Below are positions 48,485 to 57,689 of a DNA stretch of 64,000 nt, piece after piece. The notes under the pieces were generated by a model. The model had not been told where the DNA came from. It saw nothing but the letters and a program-made list of their open reading frames with translations, and searched no databases. The stretch's first letter is position 1. The number at the start of each line of letters is the position of its first letter. This DNA is from Coprobacillus sp. CAG:698. Lineage in GTDB: Bacteria; Bacillota_I; Bacilli_A; ML615J-28; CAG-698. The position numbers and the translations under genes were made by a program. Where the stretch lies: positions 1 through 64,000 of the forward strand of contig HF988702.1 in assembly GCA_000431235.1 (NCBI GenBank). The letters run 5' to 3'.

Positions 48485-49405
48485 ATGAAAGTTGTATATG
48501 GAATAGATGTCGGCGGAACATTTATTAAAGTAGGTAAATTTTCTAATAATTTACTTATAGAAAAATATTCATTTGATACAATAATATCTGATAATCATAT
48601 GGATATTATAAATCAAATAAAAGATATAATTATAGAAACAATACACGATGATAATCTCATAGGTATAGGAGTTGCTATTCCTGGGCCTGTAAAAAATGGA
48701 AATGTACTCGGTGCACAAAATATTAAATGGAAAACTGTCCCTCTAAAATCTATTTTAGAATCATACTTTCCTAATGTGAAAATTTCAATTGTTAATGATG
48801 CTAATGCTGCTGCTTTAGGAGAATGGTATTACGGAGCTGGTAAAAAAGCTCCTAATATGGTTATGATTACTTTAGGAACTGGAGTTGGCGGTGGCATCGT
48901 TATAAATGGCAAAATAATTGAAGGCGTTAATGGATCGGCGGGAGAATTAGGACATATAAAGATTTATCCTTATTCAGGACGTAAATGTACGTGTGGACTA
49001 GTTGGCTGCTTAGAAACATATACTAGTGCGGTTGGAATTGTTAATACGGCTTTAGAAGAAAAAGATGGCAAACTAACTTCTTTAAATAATTTTGATAATC
49101 TAACATCAAAAATCGTTTTTGATTGTGCTAAATTAGGTGATAGTGTTAGCTTAAAAGTAGTTGATAAAACAGCTTATTATCTGGCTATAGGTATTGCTAG
49201 TATTTGTGATATTTTAAACCCAGAGTCAGTTGTAATAGGTGGTGGAGTCAGCAAAGCAGGAGAGTTTTTCTTAGAAAAAGTAAAGAAATATTACGAAGAA
49301 TTAGTATTTTATTCAATAAGAGATACAGAAATCTGCTTAGCTTCACTTTATAATGATGCTGGAATATATGGTGTTTTTGCTAGTGTAACAGATATAGTAT
49401 TATAA
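48485..49405 (+). CDS. glcK: ROK-family glucokinase, 306 aa
   Basis: Glucokinase phosphorylates glucose with ATP. Features are GIDVGGTFIKVG (phosphate-1), VNDANAAALGEWYYGAG, LGTGVGGGIVINGKI (phosphate-2), ELGHIKI and the ROK zinc motif CTCGLVGCLE, all of normal order and length. TTGGAG precedes ATG 48485. A repressor role is excluded by the lack of an HTH domain. Confidence 0.92.
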   Translation: MKVVYGIDVGGTFIKVGKFSNNLLIEKYSFDTIISDNHMDIINQIKDIIIETIHDDNLIGIGVAIPGPVKNGNVLGAQNIKWKTVPLKSILESYFPNVKISIVNDANAAALGEWYYGAGKKAPNMVMITLGTGVGGGIVINGKIIEGVNGSAGELGHIKIYPYSGRKCTCGLVGCLETYTSAVGIVNTALEEKDGKLTSLNNFDNLTSKIVFDCAKLGDSVSLKVVDKTAYYLAIGIASICDILNPESVVIGGGVSKAGEFFLEKVKKYYEELVFYSIRDTEICLASLYNDAGIYGVFASVTDIVL

Positions 49406-49423
49406 AAAGGAAAAAGTATATGT

Positions 49424-50044
49424 ATGAATGATGTATATATGGATATAGAAACGTTTGTTTCTCCTTGTCTTTATGAGAATTGTTATTTATGTTCCTTTGC
49501 TGATTTTTCTTTTGTTGTTGATCCCTCAATTCCTTATGAAACTCTTAAGAAGAAAAATAGAAAACCAATAAAATATGTTTTGATAACTCATGCTCATTAT
49601 GATCATATTAATGAGTTAAATACATATATGAATAGAGGCATTACTTTCTATATTGGAAAAGAAGACTACAATAAACTTCTTGACGCACATTTAAATTTAT
49701 CTCTATATATAATTGGAAAGTCATGGCAGGTTGATTTAAAGAATGAAAAAGTTATTCTTGTAACTGAAAAATCATACAAACTTGAAGAAGAAGAACTAGA
49801 AGTGTATGAAACTAAAGGTCACACTGATGGTTCTGTTTCTTATTGTATTGGTGATGCACTTTTTACTGGTGACTTCATTTTTAAAAATGGTGTTGGGAGA
49901 ATGGACTTCCCAACAGGAAGTACTATTGATATGCAAAAGTCAATCGAAAAAATAAAGAAAGTATTTAAAAATAAGTTTATTGATGTTTTCCCTGGTCATG
50001 GAGAAGATACTAATATTCAATATATAATTAAATATATTAAATAA
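49424..50044 (+). CDS. Metallo-beta-lactamase-fold hydrolase (glyoxalase II-like), 206 aa
   Basis: The zinc-binding motifs are complete: THAHYDH (HxHxDH), GHTDGS, GDFIFKNGVGRMDF and FPGHGEDT. The size and the GRMDF segment are those of the YqgX/YcbL group of glyoxalase II-like thioester hydrolases. It likely hydrolyses a small thioester in the cytoplasm. It follows glucokinase by 18 bases in the same transcript and ends at a terminator. Confidence 0.88.
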   Translation: MNDVYMDIETFVSPCLYENCYLCSFADFSFVVDPSIPYETLKKKNRKPIKYVLITHAHYDHINELNTYMNRGITFYIGKEDYNKLLDAHLNLSLYIIGKSWQVDLKNEKVILVTEKSYKLEEEELEVYETKGHTDGSVSYCIGDALFTGDFIFKNGVGRMDFPTGSTIDMQKSIEKIKKVFKNKFIDVFPGHGEDTNIQYIIKYIK

Positions 50045-50067
50045 AAATAGAATAATTTATGGGTGTT

Positions 50068-50098
50068 AACGTTATTATGCAAATAGTAACGTTTTTTC
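50068..50098 (+). terminator. Terminator before the heat-shock operon
   Basis: AACGTTA (50068-50074) pairs with TAACGTT (50087-50093), followed by TTTT. Confidence 0.7.
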
Positions 50099-50148
50099 TT
50101 TGATAATTTATGTATAAAATAACGTTTTCAGAAAAAAATAAAAATAAA

Positions 50149-50175
50149 TTAGCACAAAACACTTGACAGTGCTAA
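50149..50175 (+). promoter_or_regulatory. CIRCE operator 1 (overlaps the -35 box)
   Basis: TTAGCACAA, 9 bases, CAGTGCTAA match the HrcA operator consensus TTAGCACTC-N9-GAGTGCTAA at 15 of 18 positions with correct spacing. Confidence 0.82.
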
Positions 50176-50191
50176 ATGAAAGTAGTATAAT
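50163..50191 (+). promoter_or_regulatory. Sigma-A promoter of hrcA-grpE-dnaK-dnaJ
   Basis: A perfect TTGACA (50163-50168) and perfect TATAAT (50186-50191) with a 17-base spacer. CIRCE operators flank it on both sides. Confidence 0.88.
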
Positions 50192-50194
50192 TTA

Positions 50195-50221
50195 TTAGCA
50201 AACTGATAAAAAGAGTGCTAA
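50195..50221 (+). promoter_or_regulatory. CIRCE operator 2 (at the transcription start)
   Basis: TTAGCAAAC, 9 bases, GAGTGCTAA: a perfect right half and 6 of 9 in the left half of the HrcA operator. It covers the predicted start of transcription. Confidence 0.88.
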
Positions 50222-50256
50222 AAAGATAAAATACTGAATATGATGGAGTAGATAAA

Positions 50257-51285
50257 ATGTTAACTGATAGACAAAAAACAATTTTAACTGCCATAATAGA
50301 ACAGTTCGTAAGAACTAATGAACCTGTTGGCTCAAAACTTCTTACTGAACTTCCTGAATTTATGTTAGGCATTTCTTCAGCAACTATTCGAAACGAAATG
50401 GCTTACCTTGAAGAACAAGGATATTTACTTAAAACTCATACTTCTAGTGGTCGAGTTCCTTCTGAAGAAGGATATCGTTTCTATGTTAATGAGATCTTAA
50501 ATAATAAGTCAATAAAAAGTGTTGACTATGAAGATTCGTTTCCATTAGTTGATGAAATTCTTGAAAGAAACTTACTTAGTCGTGAACAAGCAATTCACGA
50601 AAGTATGGCCTTGGTAGCTGATTTGACGCACTATACATCGGTTGCAATGGGTTCATCTGGTGTAAATGCTCGAATTAGAAAACTTCAATTTGTTCCTTTG
50701 TATGGTAAATATGCTGTTATTTTAATGGTTACTGATAAAGGAAACGTTGAAAGTAAAAAGATCATTATTCCAGATATGATTAGTAATGATGAAGTTGAAA
50801 AAGTAATTATATATCTTAATAAGATTCTATATGACTGTCCTATTTCAGATATTTATGAACGTATTCGTAATTCAAATGAAGAAATAGGTATTCGTGATTA
50901 TATTGCTTATTACGATGAATTAATTGCTGCTTTCGTAAGAACTCTTACTAATATGGCAAAAGATGATGTCTTTATGTCTGGCAAGAACAATATATTCTCG
51001 CAACCTGAATTTAAAGATACTGAAAAAATTAAAGAGATCCTTACAACAATCGAAGATGAAGATTTTGTCAAGGCTGTAAGTTTTTCAGACAATAGCATTC
51101 AAGTACGAATTGGTAACGAAAACGAACTTTCAGTTATGAAAGATTGTTCGGTTGTTTCTGTTCCATACGAATTAGATAATGGCGAAGTTGGAAGAATTGC
51201 TGTTATTGGTCCTATGAGGATGGAGTATCAAAAAATAATTCCTCTACTTGAATATATTGCCAAGAACATAAAGAAATTAACATAA
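50257..51285 (+). CDS. hrcA: Heat-inducible transcription repressor HrcA, 342 aa
   Basis: HrcA represses chaperone operons by binding CIRCE. The N-terminal winged helix (LTDRQKTILTAIIEQFV, SSATIRNEMAYLEEQGYL, HTSSGRVPSEEGYRFYV) is fully conserved, followed by a GAF-like and C-terminal domain. GGAG precedes the ATG. First gene of the operon and self-regulated through the two CIRCE sites. Confidence 0.96.
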   Translation: MLTDRQKTILTAIIEQFVRTNEPVGSKLLTELPEFMLGISSATIRNEMAYLEEQGYLLKTHTSSGRVPSEEGYRFYVNEILNNKSIKSVDYEDSFPLVDEILERNLLSREQAIHESMALVADLTHYTSVAMGSSGVNARIRKLQFVPLYGKYAVILMVTDKGNVESKKIIIPDMISNDEVEKVIIYLNKILYDCPISDIYERIRNSNEEIGIRDYIAYYDELIAAFVRTLTNMAKDDVFMSGKNNIFSQPEFKDTEKIKEILTTIEDEDFVKAVSFSDNSIQVRIGNENELSVMKDCSVVSVPYELDNGEVGRIAVIGPMRMEYQKIIPLLEYIAKNIKKLT

Positions 51286-51340
51286 AATTATTGATAAAAA
51301 ACGTTGATAAGAAAGAATATCATCGAGAAAGGAATTGACT

Positions 51341-52039
51341 ATGAATAATAGATATCGTGAAGAAGAATTAGCAGAAAACAATGATTCTGAAATGAAAATT
51401 GAAGATAAAGAAATCAATGAAAAAGAACTTGAAGATGAAGAAATTAAAGATGAAAAATCTTTAGAAGAAAATTCATCATCTGAAAAGCCTAACAAAAAAA
51501 TCAAAAAATTGGAAGGCAAAATTCATAAGTTAAACGAGCAAGTTGCTGAATTAGAGGAAAAACTTAAGAAAAGTAATGATCAATATTTGAGATTACTTGC
51601 TGATACGGAGAATTATAAAAAAAGAATCGATGATGAAAGAATCAGAGATCGTAAATATGCTTCTCAGAGATTACTTGAAAAGTTAGTTACTAACATAGAT
51701 ATTTTTGATAAAGCATGTAATATGAAAACTGAAGATCAAAATCTTAAAAACTTTCTAATTGGTTTTCAAATGATAAATAATAATCTTAAAACAATTCTTG
51801 AAGAAGAAGGTGTTAAAAAGATTAAATGCGATGGTAAATTTGATCCTCATTATCATCATGCCGTTGAAGTTGGCTATGATGAAACAAAAGAGGAAGGCGA
51901 AATACTAATGGTTATTAAAGATGGTTATATGTATAAAGATCGTATCTTAGTAGCTTCATTAGTAAAGGTTAATAAAAAACCAGAAGAAAAGACAGAAAAT
52001 AAGGATTCAGATAAAAAATCTGAAGACCAAGATAAATAG
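51341..52039 (+). CDS. grpE: Nucleotide exchange factor GrpE, 232 aa
   Basis: GrpE releases ADP from DnaK. The N-terminal about 75 residues are a highly acidic Glu-rich disordered arm, followed by the long dimer coiled coil (QYLRLLADTENYKKRIDDE) and the beta-domain (FDPHYHHAVEVG). ATG 51341 follows AAAGGA. It is 55 bases after hrcA and 18 before dnaK. Confidence 0.95.
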   Translation: MNNRYREEELAENNDSEMKIEDKEINEKELEDEEIKDEKSLEENSSSEKPNKKIKKLEGKIHKLNEQVAELEEKLKKSNDQYLRLLADTENYKKRIDDERIRDRKYASQRLLEKLVTNIDIFDKACNMKTEDQNLKNFLIGFQMINNNLKTILEEEGVKKIKCDGKFDPHYHHAVEVGYDETKEEGEILMVIKDGYMYKDRILVASLVKVNKKPEEKTENKDSDKKSEDQDK

Positions 52040-52057
52040 TTATAGGAGGTATATATT

Positions 52058-53851
52058 ATGTCTAAAATTATTGGTATAGATTTAGGTACAACAAATTCAT
52101 GTGTTGCTGTTATGGAAGGTTCAGAAGCTAAGGTTATTCCAAACGCTGAAGGTGAAAGAACTACACCATCTGTTATAGCTTTTAAAGATGATGAAATTCA
52201 AGTAGGTGCTATTGCTAAGAGACAAGCAGTTACTAATCTTGATACTGTTTCATCTATTAAGAGAAAAATGGGTACAAAAGAAGTTGTAACAATTAAAGGA
52301 AAGAATTATACACCAGAACAATTAAGTGCTATGATTTTACAAAACTTAAAGGCAACTGCGGAAAGTTATTTAGGAACTAAAGTTACTGATGCAGTTATTA
52401 CAGTTCCTGCATACTTCAATGATGCTCAACGTCAAGCTACAAAAGATGCTGGTAAAATTGCTGGCTTAAATGTAAGAAGAATAATCAATGAACCAACAGC
52501 TGCAGCTTTAGCTTATGGTATTGATAAAACTAATAAAGAACAAACTGTTTTAGTTTATGACTTAGGTGGTGGAACATTCGATGTTTCTATTCTATCACTT
52601 GCAGATGGAACATTTGAAGTAATTTCAACTGCTGGTAATAACCATTTAGGTGGAGATGATTTTGACCAAGTAATTATTGACTATTTAGTTGAAGAATTCA
52701 AGAAAGAAAATGGTGTTGATTTAAGTAAAGATCGTTTAGCTTTACAAAGATTAAAAGATGCTGCTGAAAAAGCTAAGAAAGACTTAAGTGGTATTACTAA
52801 GACTAATATTAACTTACCATTCATTTCAATGGGTGTTAATGGACCTTTACACTTAAATGTCGACTTAACAAGAGCAAAATTTGATGACTTAACAAGATTC
52901 TTAGTGGAAAAGACAGTTGAACCTGTAAGACAAGCTTTACGTGATGCTAAGATGACAAGTAAAGATATCGACCAAGTATTATTAGTTGGTGGTTCTACAC
53001 GTATTCCTGCTGTTCAAGAACTTGTAAAGCGTGAATTAGGTAAAGAACCTAACAAGAGTGTTAACCCTGATGAAGTAGTTGCTATGGGTGCTGCTATTCA
53101 AGGTGGTGTATTATCTGGTGATGTTAAAGACGTATTGTTACTAGATGTTACTCCATTATCACTTGGTATTGAAACATTAGGTGGTGTATTTACTAAATTA
53201 ATCGAAAGAAATACTACTATCCCAACAAGTAAATCACAAGTGTTCTCTACTGCTGTAGATAATCAACCTGCTGTTGATATTCATGTATTACAAGGCGAAA
53301 GACCTATGGCTGCTGATAACAAGACTTTAGGTAAATTCCAACTTACAGATATCCCTCTAGCACCACGTGGTGTTCCTCAAATTGAAGTAACATTTGATAT
53401 TGACGCTAATGGTATCGTAAATGTTAAAGCTAAAGATTTAGGTACAGGTAAAGAAAAATCTGTTACTATTCAAAGTGGTTCAGGACTTTCTGAAGATGAA
53501 ATTAAGAGAATGGTTCGTGAAGCTGAAGAAAACGCTGAAAACGATAAGAAACGTAAAGAAGAAGCTGATACTCGTAATGAAGCAGAACAAATCATCTTCG
53601 CATCTAAGAAATCTATGGAAGATTTAGGATCAGAAGTAACTGAAGAAGAAAAAACAACAATTAATGCAAAGATAGAAGAACTTGAAAGTGCATTAAAGGG
53701 TACTGATATAGAAGCTATTAAGAAGGCAAAGGATGAATTAGTAAAAGCAAGTCAAAACGTTGCTATGAGAGCTTACCAAAAGAACCAAAAGAATAATGGT
53801 GGAACTGATGGTGGTGCTGTAAATCCTGATGACATCGTTGACCCTGAATAA
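52058..53851 (+). CDS. dnaK: Chaperone protein DnaK (Hsp70), 597 aa
   Basis: The ATPase domain starts GIDLGTTNSCVAVMEG and contains VYDLGGGTFDVS and LLVGGSTRIPAV; the substrate-binding domain follows (LLDVTPLSLGIETLGGVF), with an alpha-helical lid and a Gly/Asn-rich tail. Length is standard for Gram-positive DnaK, lacking the 24-residue insertion of proteobacterial forms. TAGGAGG precedes the ATG. Confidence 0.98.
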   Translation: MSKIIGIDLGTTNSCVAVMEGSEAKVIPNAEGERTTPSVIAFKDDEIQVGAIAKRQAVTNLDTVSSIKRKMGTKEVVTIKGKNYTPEQLSAMILQNLKATAESYLGTKVTDAVITVPAYFNDAQRQATKDAGKIAGLNVRRIINEPTAAALAYGIDKTNKEQTVLVYDLGGGTFDVSILSLADGTFEVISTAGNNHLGGDDFDQVIIDYLVEEFKKENGVDLSKDRLALQRLKDAAEKAKKDLSGITKTNINLPFISMGVNGPLHLNVDLTRAKFDDLTRFLVEKTVEPVRQALRDAKMTSKDIDQVLLVGGSTRIPAVQELVKRELGKEPNKSVNPDEVVAMGAAIQGGVLSGDVKDVLLLDVTPLSLGIETLGGVFTKLIERNTTIPTSKSQVFSTAVDNQPAVDIHVLQGERPMAADNKTLGKFQLTDIPLAPRGVPQIEVTFDIDANGIVNVKAKDLGTGKEKSVTIQSGSGLSEDEIKRMVREAEENAENDKKRKEEADTRNEAEQIIFASKKSMEDLGSEVTEEEKTTINAKIEELESALKGTDIEAIKKAKDELVKASQNVAMRAYQKNQKNNGGTDGGAVNPDDIVDPE

Positions 53852-53881
53852 AATTAATATATAATATATAAGGAGAATAAA

Positions 53882-55015
53882 ATGGCCAAAAGAGATTATT
53901 ATGAGGTACTTGGAATATCGAAAAATGCAACTGACGATGAAATAAAAAAAGCATATCGACAATTGGCCAAGAAGTATCACCCTGATACCTCAACTGAAGA
54001 AAATGCTCAAGAAAAATTTAAAGAAGTCCAAGAAGCTTATGAAGTCTTAAAAGATCCTCAAAAACGTGCTAATTATGATAAGTATGGTTTTCAAGATCCT
54101 AACCAAGGATTTAGTGGATTTAATGGCGCAGGTGGATTTAGCGGATTTAGTGGATTTGGAGGATTTGGCGGTATCGATGATATATTTGATTTCTTTACTG
54201 GTGGTAGAAAATCTAGTCAACAATCTCAAAGTCGTGGCAAAGATCTTCAAGTTGCAATTACTCTTACATTTGAAGAAGCTTGCTTCGGCTGTGAGAAAGA
54301 TATAACACTAACAAAGTATTCTACATGTCCTAAATGTAATGGTTTAGGAGCAGAAAGTGGTAGTGATGTTGTAACATGTTCTACATGTGGTGGTAGAGGA
54401 CGTGTTGTTACAGAAACACAATCAATTTTAGGTAGAATACAAACTGAAAATGTCTGCCCAACATGCCATGGACGCGGAAAAACTATCAAGAATAAGTGTT
54501 CTATGTGTGGTGGCGAAGGTAGAATTCGTAAACAAGAAACTATTAAAGTTAAAATTCCATCAGGAATTGAAGATGGTCAAAGATTATGCTTGAATGGTCG
54601 TGGCGACGCCGCTAGTAATGGCGGACAAAGTGGTGACTTGTTTATCTCGGTAAGGGTTAAAGAACATGAATTATTCCAACGTGATGGAGTTGATATATAT
54701 ATTGAAATGCCAATAACATTTAGCCAAGCTGCTTTAGGAGATGTTTTGGAGGTACCTTCTATACATGGTAAGGAAACTTTAAAGATTCCTGAAGGAACAC
54801 AAACAGGAACTAAATTTAAATTAGCTAATAAAGGTATTTCAATGACAAGACGTGGAGTAACAAAAGTCGGTAACGAATATGTAATTGTGAAAGTTGTAAC
54901 TCCTGGTAAATTAACTCAAGAGCAAAAAGAATTATTCCAAAAATTAAGTACAACTAATTTGAAAAATGAATCATTCTTTGATAAATTAAAGAGATTCTTT
55001 AAAGATAAAAAATAA
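53882..55015 (+). CDS. dnaJ: Chaperone protein DnaJ (Hsp40), 377 aa
   Basis: J domain with HPD (KKYHPDTS), a Gly/Phe-rich linker (about 75-110), four CxxCxGxG zinc repeats (CPKCNGLG, CSTCGGRG, CPTCHGRG, CSMCGGEG) and the C-terminal substrate domain. DnaJ stimulates DnaK ATPase and delivers clients. It is 30 bases after dnaK and is the last gene of the operon. Confidence 0.98.
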   Translation: MAKRDYYEVLGISKNATDDEIKKAYRQLAKKYHPDTSTEENAQEKFKEVQEAYEVLKDPQKRANYDKYGFQDPNQGFSGFNGAGGFSGFSGFGGFGGIDDIFDFFTGGRKSSQQSQSRGKDLQVAITLTFEEACFGCEKDITLTKYSTCPKCNGLGAESGSDVVTCSTCGGRGRVVTETQSILGRIQTENVCPTCHGRGKTIKNKCSMCGGEGRIRKQETIKVKIPSGIEDGQRLCLNGRGDAASNGGQSGDLFISVRVKEHELFQRDGVDIYIEMPITFSQAALGDVLEVPSIHGKETLKIPEGTQTGTKFKLANKGISMTRRGVTKVGNEYVIVKVVTPGKLTQEQKELFQKLSTTNLKNESFFDKLKRFFKDKK

Positions 55016-55021
55016 AAAAAT

Positions 55022-55058
55022 AGGTAGATCTTTTATAGTATTATAGGTCTACCTTTAT
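55022..55058 (+). terminator. Terminator of the heat-shock operon
   Basis: AGGTAGATC (55022-55030) pairs with GGTCTACCT (55046-55054), 9 bp with one G-U, then a T-rich tail. Confidence 0.75.
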
Positions 55059-55122
55059 TATTACATATAGAAATAAGATAAAAACAATTTATGGAAATAT
55101 GTATAATGTAGTATTTTTTATG

Positions 55123-55151
55123 TTGCAATTTAATGAAAAATATGGTAAAAT
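55123..55151 (+). promoter_or_regulatory. Promoter of the InlB-repeat lipoprotein
   Basis: TTGCAA (55123-55128) and TAAAAT (55146-55151) are separated by 17 bases, 25 bases before the ATG. Confidence 0.6.
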
Positions 55152-55176
55152 TATATGGCAAAAAAGGAGAATTTAT

Positions 55177-57147
55177 ATGAAAAAAATTTTATCAGTTATT
55201 ACAATTATGTTAATGGCTTTCGTTTTATTTGCTTGTAAAGGCGATAAATTTACTATTAACTTCGATGCTAATGGTGGAAGCGAAGTTACAAAAATGGAAA
55301 TCTCAATTGATGATTTAGGTAAATTTGTCCTTCCAGCAAATCCTACTAAGGAAGGTTATGAATTCAAAGGTTGGTATTTAGATCCAGAATTTAAAGATGA
55401 ATTTAAATCTTTGACTGGTATTAAAAATTCAATTACACTATATGCTAAATGGGAAGAAGTATCGAATGTTAAAGAGTTTGAAGTTACTTTCAATACAAAT
55501 GGTGGAAGTGAAGTTGCATCACAAAAAGTATCAGAAAATGGATTAGTTGAAAAACCAGAAGATCCAACTAAAGAAGGATTCACATTTGTTGGTTGGTTCG
55601 AAGATGAAGCATTAGTTAAAGAATTTGATTTTGAAACAAAAATCACTGAAAACAAAACATTATATGCAAAATGGGAAAAAGCTCAAGTTGAAGTTCCTGA
55701 ACAATTAGCATTAAATTATTTATTGGACACTATTTTAGAACTTACTAGTGGCTCTGAAAAACTTAATGCAAATTTACATTTAGGTGTTGATTTAAAAGCT
55801 AAAAATCTTAAGACTGAAGATTTAGCAGCTGTAGAAGCTAGCCTTGCATTAAATGGTAAATTAGAAGTTTCTTTATTACCAGATAAATATGATTATACTA
55901 TTAATGCATATGTTAAGAATGGAGTTTTATATTTATCTATACCTAATTCATTAATAGAATTAATTACAGGAAATGGATCTAGTGAAAGCGCTGAAAATGC
56001 TGAAGAACCTATTGTAGAAACTTACTTACAAATTTCTTTGAACCTAAATGATTTATATGAAGCTTTAAAAGCTGTTATTGAATCTTATACAAAAGGTGAA
56101 GAAGACGTTGATTTAAATGCTAAAGTTGAAGAAATCAAAGCTATGCTAATGGAAATCTTAGGAAAAGCTGGCGAATATGGCCTTGATCAAGAATTCATCA
56201 ACGCTTGTGTTGCTTTAGTAAAAGTATTAGAACCAAAAGTAACAGTAAATGAAAATACAACTATTTATGAAATTAGTGATGTTCAAGTTAAGACATTTAT
56301 CGTAAGTTTATCATCATTTATTTCTAAATATGCTCCAAAAGTTGCTGAATATGTTTATGATATGATTAATGAATATGTTCCTAAAGATAACACAGTTACT
56401 GATGGCGAAGGAAACGTATATGAATATTGTAAAAATGGTTGGACAGATAAAGAGGGTAACTTCCATTCATTCTCTGAAGATACTGAAAATGAAAAAGGTA
56501 CAGTTAATGAATTTGGTTACTATGAATCATCATTCACAGGCGAATTCTTTGATGTAAAGAATAACTATGAATATGTTGAAGCATACAGAGTTTTTGCCGG
56601 TGGTAATCCAACAATACTTCTTGTAAAAGAAGGAAAATATTTAGTTTACAAAGATGGCGCTATTACTGAAGTATTAGTTGCTGATGATATCAAAGCAATC
56701 GATCCAAAGAATAATTCAGAATTTGCATATGTTGATGGTGCATATTATGTTCCTAGAACAAATAAAAAATTATATTATGAAATGGCAACTGGAAAATTAC
56801 TTACAGATAAAGAATATTTCATGGCTCAAGTAAATAACGTTGTATCACAAGCAACAATTGGCTTAGGTGCTGCTTCAGGAATGTTTACTATTAATAAATT
56901 ACAAGTTGAAGAAGCAAACGATAAATCAAGCGTTAAATTTGATTTAGATTTAGACGTTAATGTACCTGCTGAAATAACTGGATCTGACGCTATTAGCGCA
57001 TCTGTTAAATTATCAGTTTCTAGTCAACAAACTCTTTCTACTGAAAATGTAGTTGTTGAATTCCCAGAATTTGAAAGTTATATGGATATGACTTCAGTAG
57101 TTATTGAATTTATTAAAGGATTAATTCCAACTGAAGTTGAAGAATAA
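55177..57147 (+). CDS. Surface lipoprotein with two InlB B-repeats, 656 aa
   Basis: A lipoprotein signal (MKKILSVITIMLMAFVLFA before C20) is followed by two InlB/Listeria-Bacteroides repeats (about residues 25-95 and 103-168), each reading VTFNxNGGSEV to LYAKWE with the PTKEGFTFVGW core. The rest (about 175-656) is a long beta-rich and helical region with LNANLHLGVDLKAKNLKTEDL and similar amphipathic stretches, unrecognised. Such proteins are extracellular and often adhesive. ATG 55177 follows AAGGAG; a longer frame from 55099 is unlikely. It stands alone between promoter and terminator. Confidence 0.82.
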   Translation: MKKILSVITIMLMAFVLFACKGDKFTINFDANGGSEVTKMEISIDDLGKFVLPANPTKEGYEFKGWYLDPEFKDEFKSLTGIKNSITLYAKWEEVSNVKEFEVTFNTNGGSEVASQKVSENGLVEKPEDPTKEGFTFVGWFEDEALVKEFDFETKITENKTLYAKWEKAQVEVPEQLALNYLLDTILELTSGSEKLNANLHLGVDLKAKNLKTEDLAAVEASLALNGKLEVSLLPDKYDYTINAYVKNGVLYLSIPNSLIELITGNGSSESAENAEEPIVETYLQISLNLNDLYEALKAVIESYTKGEEDVDLNAKVEEIKAMLMEILGKAGEYGLDQEFINACVALVKVLEPKVTVNENTTIYEISDVQVKTFIVSLSSFISKYAPKVAEYVYDMINEYVPKDNTVTDGEGNVYEYCKNGWTDKEGNFHSFSEDTENEKGTVNEFGYYESSFTGEFFDVKNNYEYVEAYRVFAGGNPTILLVKEGKYLVYKDGAITEVLVADDIKAIDPKNNSEFAYVDGAYYVPRTNKKLYYEMATGKLLTDKEYFMAQVNNVVSQATIGLGAASGMFTINKLQVEEANDKSSVKFDLDLDVNVPAEITGSDAISASVKLSVSSQQTLSTENVVVEFPEFESYMDMTSVVIEFIKGLIPTEVEE

Positions 57148-57159
57148 TTTGATTTAATT

Positions 57160-57206
57160 AACTCCTTATGGTTATACTATAATCGTAACCATAGGGAGTT
57201 TTTTTA
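57160..57206 (+). terminator. Very strong terminator (15-bp stem)
   Basis: AACTCCTTATGGTTA (57160-57174) pairs with TAACCATAGGGAGTT (57186-57200) with one G-U, followed by a run of T. Confidence 0.85.
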
Positions 57207-57250
57207 TTTATTAAAGTTGGTTTTTGATAAACTCATTTTTTATATAACCG

Positions 57251-57685
57251 ATGAATTTTTTTATGTTTACAAAACTTAAAAAGATTGTTTCAAAAACAAA
57301 TGTTGATAGTACTATTACAGCAAGTGATTATATTTTACTTATGACTATAAAAGAGTATGGAACGATTGATAGTGAATCTAATTTAAAATCAATTGATACA
57401 ACGACACTTGCTAATGCTCTAGAAATGTCTAAACCAGCATTAACGAAGGAAACTAAAAGACTTGAAAAATTAGGCTTACTTAAGAAAACAATAAAACTTA
57501 AAGATTTACGAAATCGTTATATTTTATTAACTTCTAATGGCCTTAAACAATTAGAATCAGATTATGATAAGATTTATAAACTTCCTCAACTTGTTGTTGA
57601 TAAACTTGGAGAAGAAGAAAGCAAACATTTTATAGATTTATTTAAGAAAGTTAATAAAATAATAAATGAAGTTTACAAGAAATGA
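57251..57685 (+). CDS. MarR-family transcription regulator, 144 aa
   Basis: A winged helix of the MarR type spans about residues 20-115: ITASDYILLMTIKEYG, TTLANALEMSKPALTKETKRLEKLGLL and the wing LKDLRNRYILLTSNG. MarR proteins usually control neighbouring genes in response to small ligands. The downstream genes (57690-59327) are decayed lipid-glycosylation functions, so its target may be lost. No ribosome site is seen before ATG 57251 (or 57263), and a TTGGTT-18-TATATA promoter would start the message almost at the ATG, so translation may be leaderless. Confidence 0.8.
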   Translation: MNFFMFTKLKKIVSKTNVDSTITASDYILLMTIKEYGTIDSESNLKSIDTTTLANALEMSKPALTKETKRLEKLGLLKKTIKLKDLRNRYILLTSNGLKQLESDYDKIYKLPQLVVDKLGEEESKHFIDLFKKVNKIINEVYKK

Positions 57686-57689
57686 ATAA

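Noticed and set aside
53738..53993. Two minus-strand frames across the dnaK-dnaJ junction
   Set aside because: They overlap highly conserved chaperone genes on the other strand and show no protein-like features.
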